NCBI RefSeq assembly: GCF_004347735.1
Contig: NZ_SLTI01000063.1
Coordinates: forward strand, 1-64,000
From: Sulfuricurvum sp. IAE1
Lineage (GTDB): Bacteria; Campylobacterota; Campylobacteria; Campylobacterales; Sulfurimonadaceae
Length of the DNA: 64,000 nucleotides
Reading direction: 5' to 3'
Made by a program: the position numbers and the translations under genes. Under the pieces are notes generated by a model, which was given only the letters and a program-made list of their open reading frames with translations, was not told the origin of the DNA and did not search any database. Shown one piece after another: positions 33,122 through 42,702 of the stretch. Position 1 is the first letter of the stretch. Every line of letters starts with the position of its first letter.

Positions 33122-34224
33122 GAGAGTACCGTTTTGATTGTCTCGCAGACGCGGCTGACGTCGTCGCGGCTCATCCGGGTTCCGCTGGGAAGGCACAGCC
33201 CGGTTTCGAAAAGGCGCTGTGATGTGCCGTTTTCGATACGAAGCGCCTCTTTGAACAGGGGTTGCAGGTGCATCGGCTTCCACAACGGGCGGCTTTCGAT
33301 GTTTTGTCCTTCAAGGGCGAGGCGGACCCGTTCGGGATCGGTACGCTCAAAGGTAAGGGTGGTCAGCCAGCGGTTTCCGCGGGTACCTTCAAGCTCAGGC
33401 ATGAACGTGATTTCATCGATGCTTTCGAGTTCTTCGCGGTACCACTCGAAAATCTGCCGCCGTGCCGAGATCCGCTCATCCAGCACCTCCATCTGTCCGA
33501 CGCCGATGGCGGCGAGGATATTGCTCATGCGGTAGTTGTAGCCGAATTCGGTATGTTCGTAATGGGGGGCGTCGTCGCGCGCCTGCGTCGAATAAAACCG
33601 GGCTTTGTCGATGAATTCCTTTTGAGGCGATACGAGCATTCCCCCTCCCGAAGTGGTGAGGATTTTGTTACCGTTGAAACTGTACGCGCCGAATACCCCG
33701 AACGTCCCGCTTTGGCGGCCCCGGTAGAGGGCTCCGAGGCTTTCGGCCGCGTCTTCGATCAAGATGATGCCGTGGCGGTTGCAAATCTCGCCGATGCGGT
33801 CCAGATCGGCGCACTGGCCGTAGAGGTGGGTGAGGATCAGCGCTTTGGGTTTTTTGGGAGCACGCGCGATCGCCTGTTCAAGCAGCTCGGGGTCAAGATT
33901 CCAACTCGCCGTATCCGAATCGACGAAAAAGGGGATCGCGTCTTGGTAGAGGATCGGTGCGATTGAGCCGATAAAGGTGAACGAGGAGGCCAGGACGACG
34001 TCCCCTCTCCCGATGCCCAGAACCCGCAATGCCAGATGCAGAGCCGCCGTCGCCGTCGAGAGGGCAAGGGCGTTGGGGGCTTGGGTGTAGGAGCGGATGC
34101 TTTGCTCGAACCGCTCGACCATCGGTCCCAGCGGGGCGATGTAGTTGCTCTCGAACGCTTCGGCGATGTAGGTTTGCTCCCGCCCGCTCATGTGCGGCGG
34201 GGAGAGGAAAAGACGGGGATTCAT
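33118..34224 (-). CDS. pglE: PglE-like aminotransferase (UDP-4-amino sugar)
   Basis: A 368-residue PLP enzyme of the DegT/DnrJ/EryC1 family. It would aminate the UDP-4-keto sugar made by PglF. GAYSFNGNKILTTSGGG carries the PLP lysine; SNYIAPLGPMVERFEQ at the N-terminus and LEGQNIESRPLWKPMHLQP near the end are typical of PglE. The ATG at 34224 overlaps the pglC stop. The usual next partner, the acetyltransferase PglD, is not in this part of the operon. Confidence 0.9.
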   Translation of the reverse strand: MNPRLFLSPPHMSGREQTYIAEAFESNYIAPLGPMVERFEQSIRSYTQAPNALALSTATAALHLALRVLGIGRGDVVLASSFTFIGSIAPILYQDAIPFFVDSDTASWNLDPELLEQAIARAPKKPKALILTHLYGQCADLDRIGEICNRHGIILIEDAAESLGALYRGRQSGTFGVFGAYSFNGNKILTTSGGGMLVSPQKEFIDKARFYSTQARDDAPHYEHTEFGYNYRMSNILAAIGVGQMEVLDERISARRQIFEWYREELESIDEITFMPELEGTRGNRWLTTLTFERTDPERVRLALEGQNIESRPLWKPMHLQPLFKEALRIENGTSQRLFETGLCLPSGTRMSRDDVSRVCETIKTVLS

Positions 34225-34817
34225 GGGAAAACGGTCCTCCAGATGTAGCCGATGTCCCCCCAAAACGACCATTCGTGCATGTAGCGGCGGTTGAGGCGGA
34301 CTTTATCGGGCCAAATAATTTCGTCATTATACCGTTTCGGGTCGGTCTGGGCGGCAAGGATCTGTTCTTCATCCTTGTATTTGAGGGTCGCGGGTCCCGT
34401 GATCCCCGGACGCAGCGCGAGGATTTCGGCATCGTCGCCGCTGAGGCGGTCCATGTAGCCGCTGACGTCCGGACGGGGGCCTACCAGGCTCATCTGTCCC
34501 AGCAGGACGTTGATGAGCTGGGGCAGTTCGTCGATTTTGGTACGGCGGAAAAAGGCGCCTGTGCGGGTAATGCGGGGATCGTGGGCGGTGGTGACCGTGG
34601 TGGTGTAGTCGGCGACGGGGCGCATCGTTTTGATTTTGATGACGGGGAACGGTTTGCCCCAGCGGCCGATGCGCGTCTGGATGAAAAAACCGTTGCTGCG
34701 GGTGTCGATGGAGGCCGCGACGAAAGCTACCAGGATGATCCACCATGTGGCGGCAAGGCCGAGGGCCGAGACGACGAGGTCGAAACTCCGTTTGAGGAAA
34801 CGCTGGCGGAGGGTCAT
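34221..34817 (-). CDS. pglC: PglC-like initiating phosphoglycosyltransferase
   Basis: A 198-residue monotopic membrane enzyme that transfers a sugar-1-phosphate, probably N,N'-diacetylbacillosamine, from UDP to undecaprenyl phosphate. [20 protein letters not shown] is the reentrant helix region. The catalytic Asp-Glu lies in [20 protein letters not shown], and [14 protein letters not shown] follows. Size and motifs match C. jejuni PglC (200 residues). It sits between pglB (1-nt gap) and pglE (4-nt overlap). Confidence 0.93.
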   Translation of the reverse strand: MTLRQRFLKRSFDLVVSALGLAATWWIILVAFVAASIDTRSNGFFIQTRIGRWGKPFPVIKIKTMRPVADYTTTVTTAHDPRITRTGAFFRRTKIDELPQLINVLLGQMSLVGPRPDVSGYMDRLSGDDAEILALRPGITGPATLKYKDEEQILAAQTDPKRYNDEIIWPDKVRLNRRYMHEWSFWGDIGYIWRTVFP

Positions 34818-34818
34818 A

Positions 34819-36915
34819 TCAGACCTTCAGCCGGTAGATTTTGGTGAGGGGATCGAGGATGACCGGCTCGAACAGTTTGGGATCGTACCGCTCGAATACC
34901 CCCATCTGGATGAACGTCGAATTGAGGTAGTAGTCGTCCAGCACCAAAAAACGGCCGTAGCTGGGGAGATAGATCAGGTTGATCCCCTCTGAAGCGAATT
35001 GCTGGCGGGCGACCTGAAGTTTGTTGTTCTGATCGTAACCGGCCTGGTAGAACTCTTTGATGGGAACTTCCCGATCGCCGATTTTGACGACATTACGCTC
35101 TTTAAGAACTGATACGCCGTTGCCCAGATCGAGGGTTTTGCCCGTGTCCTGTACCGCACCGGTCATGTAAAAATAGGGTTGGGGACGGTTGTCGGGAGTG
35201 TTGAGGTCGAGGTTGGAAAAGAGCGTTACCGTCGGGAGGATATCGATCATCCGCCAGGGGAGGTAGAGGTAGACTTCGCGCGATTTGGCGGGCAGTGAGA
35301 CGTTTTCGCCGTAGCGCAGGGTATCGAGGTAGTCCGCGACGTTTTCGGCCGTACCGTCTTTGCGGAGGAAGAGGGTGTCGGCAATCTCTTTGTACCCCGA
35401 GGAGACATAGGTCTCGACGGCGATGCGCGAGAGGCGTGCCGCTTCGAGCGCTGAGGAGGTGGTCAGGATCTCGCTGACGATAAAGTTGTCGTGGTGGTGT
35501 TTGCCCCCGTCGATGAGAGTGTTGGTGTGGGTATAAAACCATAGCGGATAGCCGTAGTCCCACCAGGCGATCGTGTAGTCTTTTGGGGAAGCGATCGATT
35601 TGAACCGGTCGAGCGCCGCGGTTTCTTTGGCCGTCATGACGGTGGGAACTTTGTATTCGAGGATGTGGACGATATGGGCTGCGAGGAGTACGGCGGTCGA
35701 GACGCCGATGACCGTGTACCGGATTTTACGCGACGCAACGCCCGCGGTGATGAAATAAAGGAGATAAACCACCCCTAGCGCGGCAACGGGGACGGCATAG
35801 ATTGTAAAGCGCAATCCGCCCCAAAAAGCGAAGAGCCCGATCCCCAGCAGCGGAAGGGTGAGGATAAACGCCTTGTGCCGGACGACGAGGGCGACGTAGC
35901 CCAGCGAGGCGGCGATCAGCGCCGCGGTGTTGCCGCTGATACGGTTGGCGATCTCGGAAAAGGGGATTTTTCCCGCTTCGCGTACTGTCTGGGTGACCTG
36001 GAAGAAATGGAGCGCACCGTCGGCGGCGGTCCCTTTGGCGGTGTAGCTGGCGATTTTCGCCCAGATGAGGGAGACGACGTTGCCGTTGACGAGGAATACG
36101 GCAAAGGCGAGCACCGCGAGGACGAGCAGCAACCGCAACGAAAGTGCTCCGCGCCAATAAGCGACGCTCAGAGCGGCGATCAGGAGGAATTTGACCCAGA
36201 CCGGAAGGAGGAATAGGGCGACCGAGAGAAGCGCGATCGAGTAGTAGGTAAAAGGCTCTTTGCGGTGGAAGAGGAGCATGTACCCCATGTAAAAGAGGGA
36301 GACGGCGTAAATGACCGAGAGCCCCTGATCGTACAAAAATGGGTAAGCGAGGATCGAGAGGGCGCTGAGGAGCGCCCACGTGACGTTCTCTTTGATCGTC
36401 GTCGCCATGAGGAAGTAGACGATGAGCATCGGCGCCATCGCCGAAAACATATCGGTGTCGTAGTATCCCGCCATCGTGCGGTTGTAGTAGCTCCAGGCGA
36501 TCGAGGCGATGAGGGCGGCGAAAAACCCGAAATAGGCGGCATTGAAGAGCCGGCCGATCAGGATCAGCGGGACAACGACGAGTGAGGAGACGAGCACCGG
36601 AAGATAGAGCATCACGCTCTCGAGCGGGAAAAACTTGGCGCCAAGGGCCGTGAGGGCGATCGTGGCCGAGCTCCACGGCTCCGCGACGCGGGGGTTGTGT
36701 TCGAATATTCCGCTCAGCGAGTGCTGGGCCGCGGCGGCGAAATAATAGCCGTCGTTGGTGTTGATCATCAATCCGGCGTTCCAGTGAAATTCGGGGATCC
36801 CCGAGGCCCAGTCGATCCAGATCAGGCGCATCCCGACGCTGAACGCGTAGGCAAAAAGGATCAGGAGGATAACGTGCAGGGTCGAGGTTCGCTCGTTGGG
36901 GAGTGAAAAATTCAT
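34819..36915 (-). CDS. pglB: STT3-type oligosaccharyltransferase PglB
   Basis: A 698-residue inner-membrane enzyme that moves a lipid-linked glycan to asparagine in D/E-X-N-X-S/T sequons in the periplasm. About 13 helices fill residues 10-430, and a soluble C-terminal domain follows. The diagnostic WWDYG is at 451-455, near its place in C. jejuni PglB. D55 in TNDGYYF matches the metal- and acceptor-binding Asp of the first external loop. The ATG at 36915 follows from the gene order; upstream in-frame residues look non-coding. PglB in a locus with Wzx, legionaminate and di-N-acetyl-glucuronate genes is unusual compared with the C. jejuni pgl locus. Confidence 0.95.
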   Translation of the reverse strand: MNFSLPNERTSTLHVILLILFAYAFSVGMRLIWIDWASGIPEFHWNAGLMINTNDGYYFAAAAQHSLSGIFEHNPRVAEPWSSATIALTALGAKFFPLESVMLYLPVLVSSLVVVPLILIGRLFNAAYFGFFAALIASIAWSYYNRTMAGYYDTDMFSAMAPMLIVYFLMATTIKENVTWALLSALSILAYPFLYDQGLSVIYAVSLFYMGYMLLFHRKEPFTYYSIALLSVALFLLPVWVKFLLIAALSVAYWRGALSLRLLLVLAVLAFAVFLVNGNVVSLIWAKIASYTAKGTAADGALHFFQVTQTVREAGKIPFSEIANRISGNTAALIAASLGYVALVVRHKAFILTLPLLGIGLFAFWGGLRFTIYAVPVAALGVVYLLYFITAGVASRKIRYTVIGVSTAVLLAAHIVHILEYKVPTVMTAKETAALDRFKSIASPKDYTIAWWDYGYPLWFYTHTNTLIDGGKHHHDNFIVSEILTTSSALEAARLSRIAVETYVSSGYKEIADTLFLRKDGTAENVADYLDTLRYGENVSLPAKSREVYLYLPWRMIDILPTVTLFSNLDLNTPDNRPQPYFYMTGAVQDTGKTLDLGNGVSVLKERNVVKIGDREVPIKEFYQAGYDQNNKLQVARQQFASEGINLIYLPSYGRFLVLDDYYLNSTFIQMGVFERYDPKLFEPVILDPLTKIYRLKV

Positions 36916-37916
36916 CGTTGGCCTTGACGCGGGATTTTTTTCAGAATCGTTATTATACCGCCTATGCTCCCAAAGCCGTAACTGAAATGGAGTACCGCAA
37001 ACGCTGCGATTTGGCGTAGCCACGTCGTGTTTTTCCCGATCTGCGCGGAGCGGATTCCCACCGCTGCGAGATAAAGCCCGAGTACCGCGGCGCCGATCCA
37101 AAGAAAAGGGGCCCAAAGAAGCGAAAGGAGCGTCGGGACGATCAGCCCCAGCACAAAGAGCAACGGGACGAAATGGCGCAGGCTCAGCGAACGGAGCGTC
37201 CGGGTGTAATAGGGGGTGAGGATGTTCCAGTAACCGTTTTGGTAGTTGTTGCGCCAGAGCCCGGCGTAGGTTTCACGGGCAAAATAGGTGCAGGTGACGT
37301 CGGGGATGAGATAGATTTTTCCCCCTCCCCGGGCGATCCGCTTGTTGAATTCGATATCCTGGTTGCGGATGAGCCGCTCGTCGAAGAGGCCGTATCGCTC
37401 GAACGTATCGCGCCGGAAACAGCCGAAAGGGACCGTATCGGCTTCGACGATTTCCGAAACGCCGGTACGAAACGAGGAATTTCCGACGCCGAACCGGTCG
37501 CTGAGGACGTTTTGGATCGCGTTGGCGGTAGGGGTTTTGCTCATCGTTTCGGTGCGGCAGACGGCACCGACGTTGGCGGCGCCGAGCCGGATGCTCGCAT
37601 CGACGAGACGTTCGAAGTAGTCGTGCGGATACTCGGTGTGGGCATCGAGCCGGATGATGTATTCCCCTTTTGATGCGCTGACCCCGAGGTTCAAAGCGGC
37701 GGGGGCGATTTTTTTGGGGTTGTCGATGAGCCGGATGAAAGGGTGGCGCGCGGCGTAGCTTTCGACGATGGCGCGGGTGGCGTCTTCGCTTTGGCCGTCG
37801 ATGACGATGACTTCGAGCCGGTCGTGCGGGTAGGTGGTCCGCAGAACCGAATCAAGGCACCGCCCGATGTAGCGTTCCTCGTTGCGGCAGGGGATGATGA
37901 TCGAAAGCGATTTCAT
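36912..37916 (-). CDS. family 2 glycosyltransferase, membrane-associated
   Basis: A 334-residue GT2 enzyme. The GT-A fold opens with LSIIIPCRNEERYIGRCLDS, has VIDGQSEDATR and the metal-binding RLDAHTEYP (DAH in place of DXD), and the acceptor motif near RNQDIEFNKRI. Two or three hydrophobic helices at about 235-320 anchor it to the inner membrane. It would add a sugar to the lipid-linked glycan; donor and linkage are unknown. Overlaps of 4 nt on both sides tie it to pglB and the acyltransferase gene. Confidence 0.88.
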   Translation of the reverse strand: MKSLSIIIPCRNEERYIGRCLDSVLRTTYPHDRLEVIVIDGQSEDATRAIVESYAARHPFIRLIDNPKKIAPAALNLGVSASKGEYIIRLDAHTEYPHDYFERLVDASIRLGAANVGAVCRTETMSKTPTANAIQNVLSDRFGVGNSSFRTGVSEIVEADTVPFGCFRRDTFERYGLFDERLIRNQDIEFNKRIARGGGKIYLIPDVTCTYFARETYAGLWRNNYQNGYWNILTPYYTRTLRSLSLRHFVPLLFVLGLIVPTLLSLLWAPFLWIGAAVLGLYLAAVGIRSAQIGKNTTWLRQIAAFAVLHFSYGFGSIGGIITILKKIPRQGQR

Positions 37917-38413
37917 GCAGGTTGCCCGGCGTGTCGGATTTTTGCGGGGACGCCGTAGGCGGTCGCTCCCTCGGGGATCGAACGGTTGACGAGACTGGCT
38001 GCGCCGATGAGCGCTCCCCGCCCGATCACGATCCCCGAACGTCCCGAGAGGACGGTGCAGCGCATCCCGAGGTAGGCCCCCTCTTCGATCCGGATCGGGG
38101 TATGGGTCTGGTTTCGGCCGTGGCAGGCGAAATAACAGCCGTACGAAATCGTGACGTTGTCTTCGATGAGGGTGAGTGAAGGGTCCATGTCGTCGAGATA
38201 GCATTTCATCCCGATGAAGACGTTTTTGCCGATTTTGAATCCGATTGCGCGGTAGAGGAGGATACGCAGGGTGTTGAAAGGGAGCGCGGGGATGACGACG
38301 ACATTGATAAATTTGCGCAGCGGTTTCCAGAAGATCAGCCAGAGGGGGTAATGGGCGTAATAGGGGGGAGTGCGCCGCAGTATATAGGCGTAAAAGAGCC
38401 GTACGAGGAACAT
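37913..38413 (-). CDS. left-handed beta-helix acyltransferase (WcaF/NodL-like)
   Basis: A 166-residue hexapeptide-repeat enzyme. The N-terminal part is hydrophobic/basic (FYAYILRRTPPYYAHYPLWL) and helical. Hexapeptide turns run from about residue 65 (IGKNVFIGMKCYLDD) to the end (VIGRGALIGAASLVN, AYGVPAKI). CHGRNQTHTPIRI likely holds the catalytic His. It may O- or N-acetylate a sugar of the glycan. As a PglD candidate it lacks the N-terminal Rossmann-like domain. GGGGAGGGG precedes the start. Confidence 0.8.
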   Translation of the reverse strand: MFLVRLFYAYILRRTPPYYAHYPLWLIFWKPLRKFINVVVIPALPFNTLRILLYRAIGFKIGKNVFIGMKCYLDDMDPSLTLIEDNVTISYGCYFACHGRNQTHTPIRIEEGAYLGMRCTVLSGRSGIVIGRGALIGAASLVNRSIPEGATAYGVPAKIRHAGQPA

Positions 38414-39549
38414 CAGCGCCCCTCCCCTTTGTTCAGCAGGGTTTCGTAGAGGGCGAAGAGTTTTTGTTTTTCGCACTCCCAGTTGTAGGTACTCACGACC
38501 GCTTTTTTACCGTTTTCCCCCATTGCGCGGGCCCGGTCGGGATGGTCGATGAGGTAGGTGATCGCCTCGGCAATCGCTTCGGGATCGAGCGGATCGACGA
38601 GAAGACCGCACTGCGCGTTCTCGACGATCGAACGCCACAGCGGGAAATCCGAGGCGATGACGGGGATTCCGGCGGCCATGTATTCGAACATTTTGACCGG
38701 GAGGGCATCGACGTAGTTGCGGGTCGGGTGGAGGGTCACCAATCCCGCTTTGGAGCGGCTGAGAACCTCGGCCACTTCGGCACGCCCCAGAAAGCCCAGC
38801 ATGTTCACCTTCTCCCATCCGGGGGTCTGCTCCGCTTTGGTTTGGAGTTCGGCGGTCTCGAATTTCCCCCCGAGGTTGAGGCGGACGTTTTGGGTACGGC
38901 TCATTGCGGTAATGATTTCAAAGACCCCGCGGATCGTCGAAATCCCCCCGATGTAGCACACTTCGTCATGTCGGTTTTCCCATGCCGCGTCGTTGGAGAG
39001 TTCTCCCAGGACGGGGAAGTTGTTGATGTCCACGCTGCGGGGGTTGATCGGCAGGAATTTCTCCCGGATGTAGGGGGTGGCGGTTACGACGGCGTCGAAC
39101 CGTGAGCACGCATGGCGTTCGTAGGCGGCTGAGGCTTTGGAGAGGAGCGCTTTGGACGCCGTCCCCAGGTACGCTTTGCTGAGGATCTGTTTGGGGAGGT
39201 CTTCGTGGGCGTCGAAGATCACCTTTTTCCCCAGCTTTTTGAGTTTCAGCCCGATGGGCATCAGCTCGGGGTCGTGGAGATGGTAGAGGTCCGCACCCAG
39301 ATCGCGCGCTTTGTCGAACACGGCGCGCACCGTGCGGGTAAAACGGCTCAGGCGTCCCCCTGAGGGGGCGCCCGCATCGAGGATACGGACGCCGCTGCGC
39401 GTTTCGTCCCCCTTGCCGTCGGCAACGATGAGATAGACCTCGTACCCCTCATGCTCGGCCAAAGAGGCGCACTCTTTGACAAAGATGCGCGTGTCGTAAC
39501 GGGGGTGGGCCGAGGTGAGGTGGGCGATTTTAGTTAATTTTGACGTCAT
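38413..39549 (-). CDS. family 4-like glycosyltransferase
   Basis: A 378-residue GT-B enzyme. The N-terminal domain starts KIAHLTSAHPRYDTRIFVKE, a form common in surface-polysaccharide GT4 enzymes. LYHLHDPELMPIG and VIFDAHEDLPKQILSK follow, and the donor-binding half has KMFEYMAAGIPVIASDFPLW with the usual E-x7-E layout. A cytosolic enzyme, it could add the second sugar (PglA-like role), which is inference. The start at 39549 has GGGAG about 8 nt upstream and lies 20 nt inside the asnB gene. Confidence 0.85.
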   Translation of the reverse strand: MTSKLTKIAHLTSAHPRYDTRIFVKECASLAEHEGYEVYLIVADGKGDETRSGVRILDAGAPSGGRLSRFTRTVRAVFDKARDLGADLYHLHDPELMPIGLKLKKLGKKVIFDAHEDLPKQILSKAYLGTASKALLSKASAAYERHACSRFDAVVTATPYIREKFLPINPRSVDINNFPVLGELSNDAAWENRHDEVCYIGGISTIRGVFEIITAMSRTQNVRLNLGGKFETAELQTKAEQTPGWEKVNMLGFLGRAEVAEVLSRSKAGLVTLHPTRNYVDALPVKMFEYMAAGIPVIASDFPLWRSIVENAQCGLLVDPLDPEAIAEAITYLIDHPDRARAMGENGKKAVVSTYNWECEKQKLFALYETLLNKGEGR

Positions 39550-41338
39550 AGATCCGCTCCCATTCGGCGATGTTGAAAAGTTTCCACCTGGTTTTTGCGT
39601 CCAGTTTTGAATAGTCGTACGTCGTACAGAGGGTGCGCAGCAGGGGGCTGTTGCGCACGGAAGCCTCCATCGCCTCGGCGTGGGCTTTGAGCCATGTCGC
39701 ACTCGGGGCTTCGAATCCGATTTTGTCTTTGCGCCATACCACTTCGAAAGGGAGGAGTTTTTCGACCCCCCGGCGCAGAAGGTATTTTGTCCATCCCTTA
39801 TGAATTTTCAGGTCGTTGCGGATCGCGAGGGCGTTTTCCACGTTCCGGTAATCGACGAAGGGGAGCCGCGCCTCGACCGAATGGCACATCGAATTTTTGT
39901 CTTCGTATTTGAGAAGATGGGGCAGTTGGGTGGAGGTGATCTCCAGAAGCTGCAATCCCAGAATGTTACCATAGTTTCGGGCCGAATCGCGGAGGGTGCC
40001 TGTGCTGAGGCGGTCGAAATATTCGGGTTTGATGAACGAAAGCTTTTTCTTGAGCCGTGCCAGCCGTATCGACGCGTTCGTGAAATAGACGAAATACTGC
40101 AGGAGTTTCCACGGGGTGAGTTTGGAATGCCTGAAGCTCAGCCAGAACCCCCGGAACCTCGCCGAGCCTTTGAGGCTGAGGAGGTAGGCGGGAAGATAGC
40201 GTTCGTACCCCATGAGGGTTTCGTCCCCCCCCTGCCCGTCGAGCATCACTTTGCACCCCAGCCGGTTGGCTTCTTCGAAAACGAGGTACTGCATGATGAT
40301 CGAGGGGCTTCCGAAGGGTTCTTCCTGGATGCGGATCACGTGTTCGAGGCAGGCGCGGAACGCGTCGGCGCCCGGTTCGATGACGTTCAGATCCAGGGCG
40401 CAGTGATCGGCGACCGTGCGGGCCCATCGGCTTTCGTCGTTGGATGCTTCACTCGATTTGGCGTGAACCGCGCTGAGAGAGCGATCTTTGGTATTGTACA
40501 TTTTCGCCGCGATCGCCGCGACGCTCGAGCTGTCAAGACCCCCGCTGAGGCAGGTCCCCACCTTTACGTCGGAGCGGAGGCGGATTTTGATCGCGTCTTC
40601 GAGGGAAGCGGCGTAGGTGTGGACCGCTTCGGCTTCTTCGAGCGCCCCCATACTCTCGTCGATCCGGATCGTGTAATAGCGCTGCAGGGTAAAATCGCCC
40701 GTTTTGAGATCATAGAGGAGGTTGTGCGAGGGGGGGAGTTTGAAAACCCCTTCAAAAAACGTTTCGTCGGTGTGTTCTTCGTAGCTGAGAACCAGGTAAT
40801 CCATCAGGATTTTCGTATTGACGTTCCGCTCATACAGAAAAGGGAGAAGCTGTTTGATTTCGGAGCCGAAGGCGAACCGTCCAGGGGTCTGCACGTAGTA
40901 AAACGGTTTGACCCCGAAACGGTCGCGGCTGCAAAAGAGGGTTTGGCGTTCACGGTCGTAGAGGGCGAACGCCCACATACCGTTGAAGCGTGAAACGCAC
41001 CCTTCCCCCCACTCCTCGTACGCGGCGAGGATCACTTCGGTGTCACTGTGGGAGGTGAACGCATGGCCGCGCGTGATCAGTTCGTCACGCAGTTCGAGGT
41101 AATTGTAGACCTCTCCGTTGTAGACGATGACATAGCGCTGCGCGCGGTGCATCGGCTGGTGTCCCTCTGGGGACAGGTCGAGGATCGAGAGCCTCCGGTG
41201 GCCGAGGGCGACATTGTTTTCGAGGAAGAACCCCTCATCATCGGGCCCCCGGTGGCGAATGCGGCCGTTCATAGCCTCGATTTCGCCGCGGGGGATGGGG
41301 GTGTTGCTTCGGTCGATGATTCCGCTGATTCCGCACAT
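39530..41338 (-). CDS. asnB: AsnB-type glutamine amidotransferase in the glycan operon
   Basis: A 602-residue two-domain enzyme. The N-terminal Ntn glutaminase starts MCGISG, with C2 as nucleophile, and has NRIRHRGPDDEG-like and YNGEVYN motifs. The C-terminal synthetase domain holds the ATP-binding SGGLDSSSVAA near residue 260. In form it is an asparagine synthase, but homologues inside O-antigen loci (WbpS-like) convert uronic acids to uronamides. Being embedded between glycosyltransferase genes and in the same operon as WbpA/B/D/E, that role is likelier here. Gap to the next gene: 2 nt. Confidence 0.88.
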   Translation of the reverse strand: MCGISGIIDRSNTPIPRGEIEAMNGRIRHRGPDDEGFFLENNVALGHRRLSILDLSPEGHQPMHRAQRYVIVYNGEVYNYLELRDELITRGHAFTSHSDTEVILAAYEEWGEGCVSRFNGMWAFALYDRERQTLFCSRDRFGVKPFYYVQTPGRFAFGSEIKQLLPFLYERNVNTKILMDYLVLSYEEHTDETFFEGVFKLPPSHNLLYDLKTGDFTLQRYYTIRIDESMGALEEAEAVHTYAASLEDAIKIRLRSDVKVGTCLSGGLDSSSVAAIAAKMYNTKDRSLSAVHAKSSEASNDESRWARTVADHCALDLNVIEPGADAFRACLEHVIRIQEEPFGSPSIIMQYLVFEEANRLGCKVMLDGQGGDETLMGYERYLPAYLLSLKGSARFRGFWLSFRHSKLTPWKLLQYFVYFTNASIRLARLKKKLSFIKPEYFDRLSTGTLRDSARNYGNILGLQLLEITSTQLPHLLKYEDKNSMCHSVEARLPFVDYRNVENALAIRNDLKIHKGWTKYLLRRGVEKLLPFEVVWRKDKIGFEAPSATWLKAHAEAMEASVRNSPLLRTLCTTYDYSKLDAKTRWKLFNIAEWERIYDVKIN

Positions 41339-41340
41339 GG

Positions 41341-42702
41341 TCAATTCCGTATTTCGTTTTGGATAAAGGCTTCGAGCCGCCGGGTATGAGGCGTCGCCCA
41401 CAGGGGGGAGACCTCTTGCGCAAAAGGGGACTCCGCCGCTTCTGCAAATTCCTGCGCGTCGCTGACGATCCGGATGTTCGGACTCTTCATGCTTCCCATG
41501 AAGTTCGTTGCCAGAGCGTCAATGTCGGCCAGGATCGCGATTTTGCCGAAAAACAGCGCCTCCTGGGCGCAGGTCGAATAGCAGGTCATGTGGATGTCCG
41601 AAGCGCGCATGACATCGTAACACGAATATTCGTCTTTGAACAGATAGACATTTGGCCCCATGCCGAATTCTTCGTAATAATCCCGATCGAAATGTCTCAG
41701 GGAGAACATGAAGACGATGTCGCGGTGGATGCGGGCGAGGTCGCGGATGAAAAGGGCGAGTTTTTTTTCGACCGTGTACTGGGTTGAGACGGAGATGCGC
41801 AGGCGGTATTTGTCGCCGAGGTCGAGGAGCTCTTCGGGGACCGGTTCGCGCGCGATGAGTTCGAGCTGGTAGCGGCCGACCGGGTAGATCCGTGCGATCG
41901 GGTTGTTGGGGGTGTTTTCGAGCGCATGGCGGTCGTATTCCCCGAAGGCGAGGAGTACATCGGGGAAATAGGAGGGATCGAGGGGTTTGAGCAGGTTGTA
42001 GGCGAAATGTTCGCTCCCGATCGCCGAGTGCTGCGCCTCGATCGTTTTGATCCCCAGCTCCGAGGCGGCTTTGAGGATCGCCTGGTCGCTGTCGTAGCAG
42101 CTGACGAAGACCGCTTTGGGGCGGTAAAGGGAGAACAAAAACCGGTACACCCTTTTGCGGACGTTGAACGCGCGGATGAAAGAAGCGTAATCGAAGGAGG
42201 TGGCGTTGTCGCGGTTGATCGTATCGAGCAGCGGGATCTCGATGCGCCCTCCCAATCGCTTCGCGGCGAGGATGAACAACCCCGCGGTGAGGTCGAGAAG
42301 CCGTTTGGAGACGATCCGTTTCGTCGAGACCCGGTTGCGGGGGAGATGGTCCGGGTTAGGGAGGTCAATGTAGAGGCAACGCTCTTCCCCCAGCAAGGCG
42401 ATGAGCTCTTCGAACGCTTTTTCGCGGTAGATTCCACGGTAGGCGAAGCGCGACTGGGTGTTGGAGAAAACGAGGTAGTCGTAGCGGCGAAACCAGTTGC
42501 TAAAGCCGTAGAACGCTTCGCGCAGCGCCTTAAGCCCTTTTTTGGCGAGGCTTTGGCGGTTCTGGAGGGCGTATTCACCTGTTATGTTCCGGATACTGTG
42601 CCAGAAATAATAGGTTCTCAGGTACGACCACACCTGCTCGCCGCCGTAGCGGAGGGTTTCGACGCCGTAGTCGCGTTCAGTCCGTTTAAATGTGCCGTTC
42701 AT
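41341..42702 (-). CDS. unknown polysaccharide-biosynthesis protein, GT-B-like
   Basis: A 453-residue soluble protein that I cannot assign. The middle, FVSCYDSDQAILKAASELGI then KTIEAQHSAIG (about 218-250), and the C-terminal region, YDVMRASDIHMTCYSTCAQEALFFG (about 375-400), look like the two Rossmann halves of GT-B surface-carbohydrate enzymes, with the second like the donor-binding site of CDP-glycerol or capsule transferases. The N-terminal 110 residues are rich in aromatics and basic residues and are unmatched. It overlaps wzx by 17 nt. A glycosyltransferase role is inference from context. Confidence 0.65.
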   Translation of the reverse strand: MNGTFKRTERDYGVETLRYGGEQVWSYLRTYYFWHSIRNITGEYALQNRQSLAKKGLKALREAFYGFSNWFRRYDYLVFSNTQSRFAYRGIYREKAFEELIALLGEERCLYIDLPNPDHLPRNRVSTKRIVSKRLLDLTAGLFILAAKRLGGRIEIPLLDTINRDNATSFDYASFIRAFNVRKRVYRFLFSLYRPKAVFVSCYDSDQAILKAASELGIKTIEAQHSAIGSEHFAYNLLKPLDPSYFPDVLLAFGEYDRHALENTPNNPIARIYPVGRYQLELIAREPVPEELLDLGDKYRLRISVSTQYTVEKKLALFIRDLARIHRDIVFMFSLRHFDRDYYEEFGMGPNVYLFKDEYSCYDVMRASDIHMTCYSTCAQEALFFGKIAILADIDALATNFMGSMKSPNIRIVSDAQEFAEAAESPFAQEVSPLWATPHTRRLEAFIQNEIRN

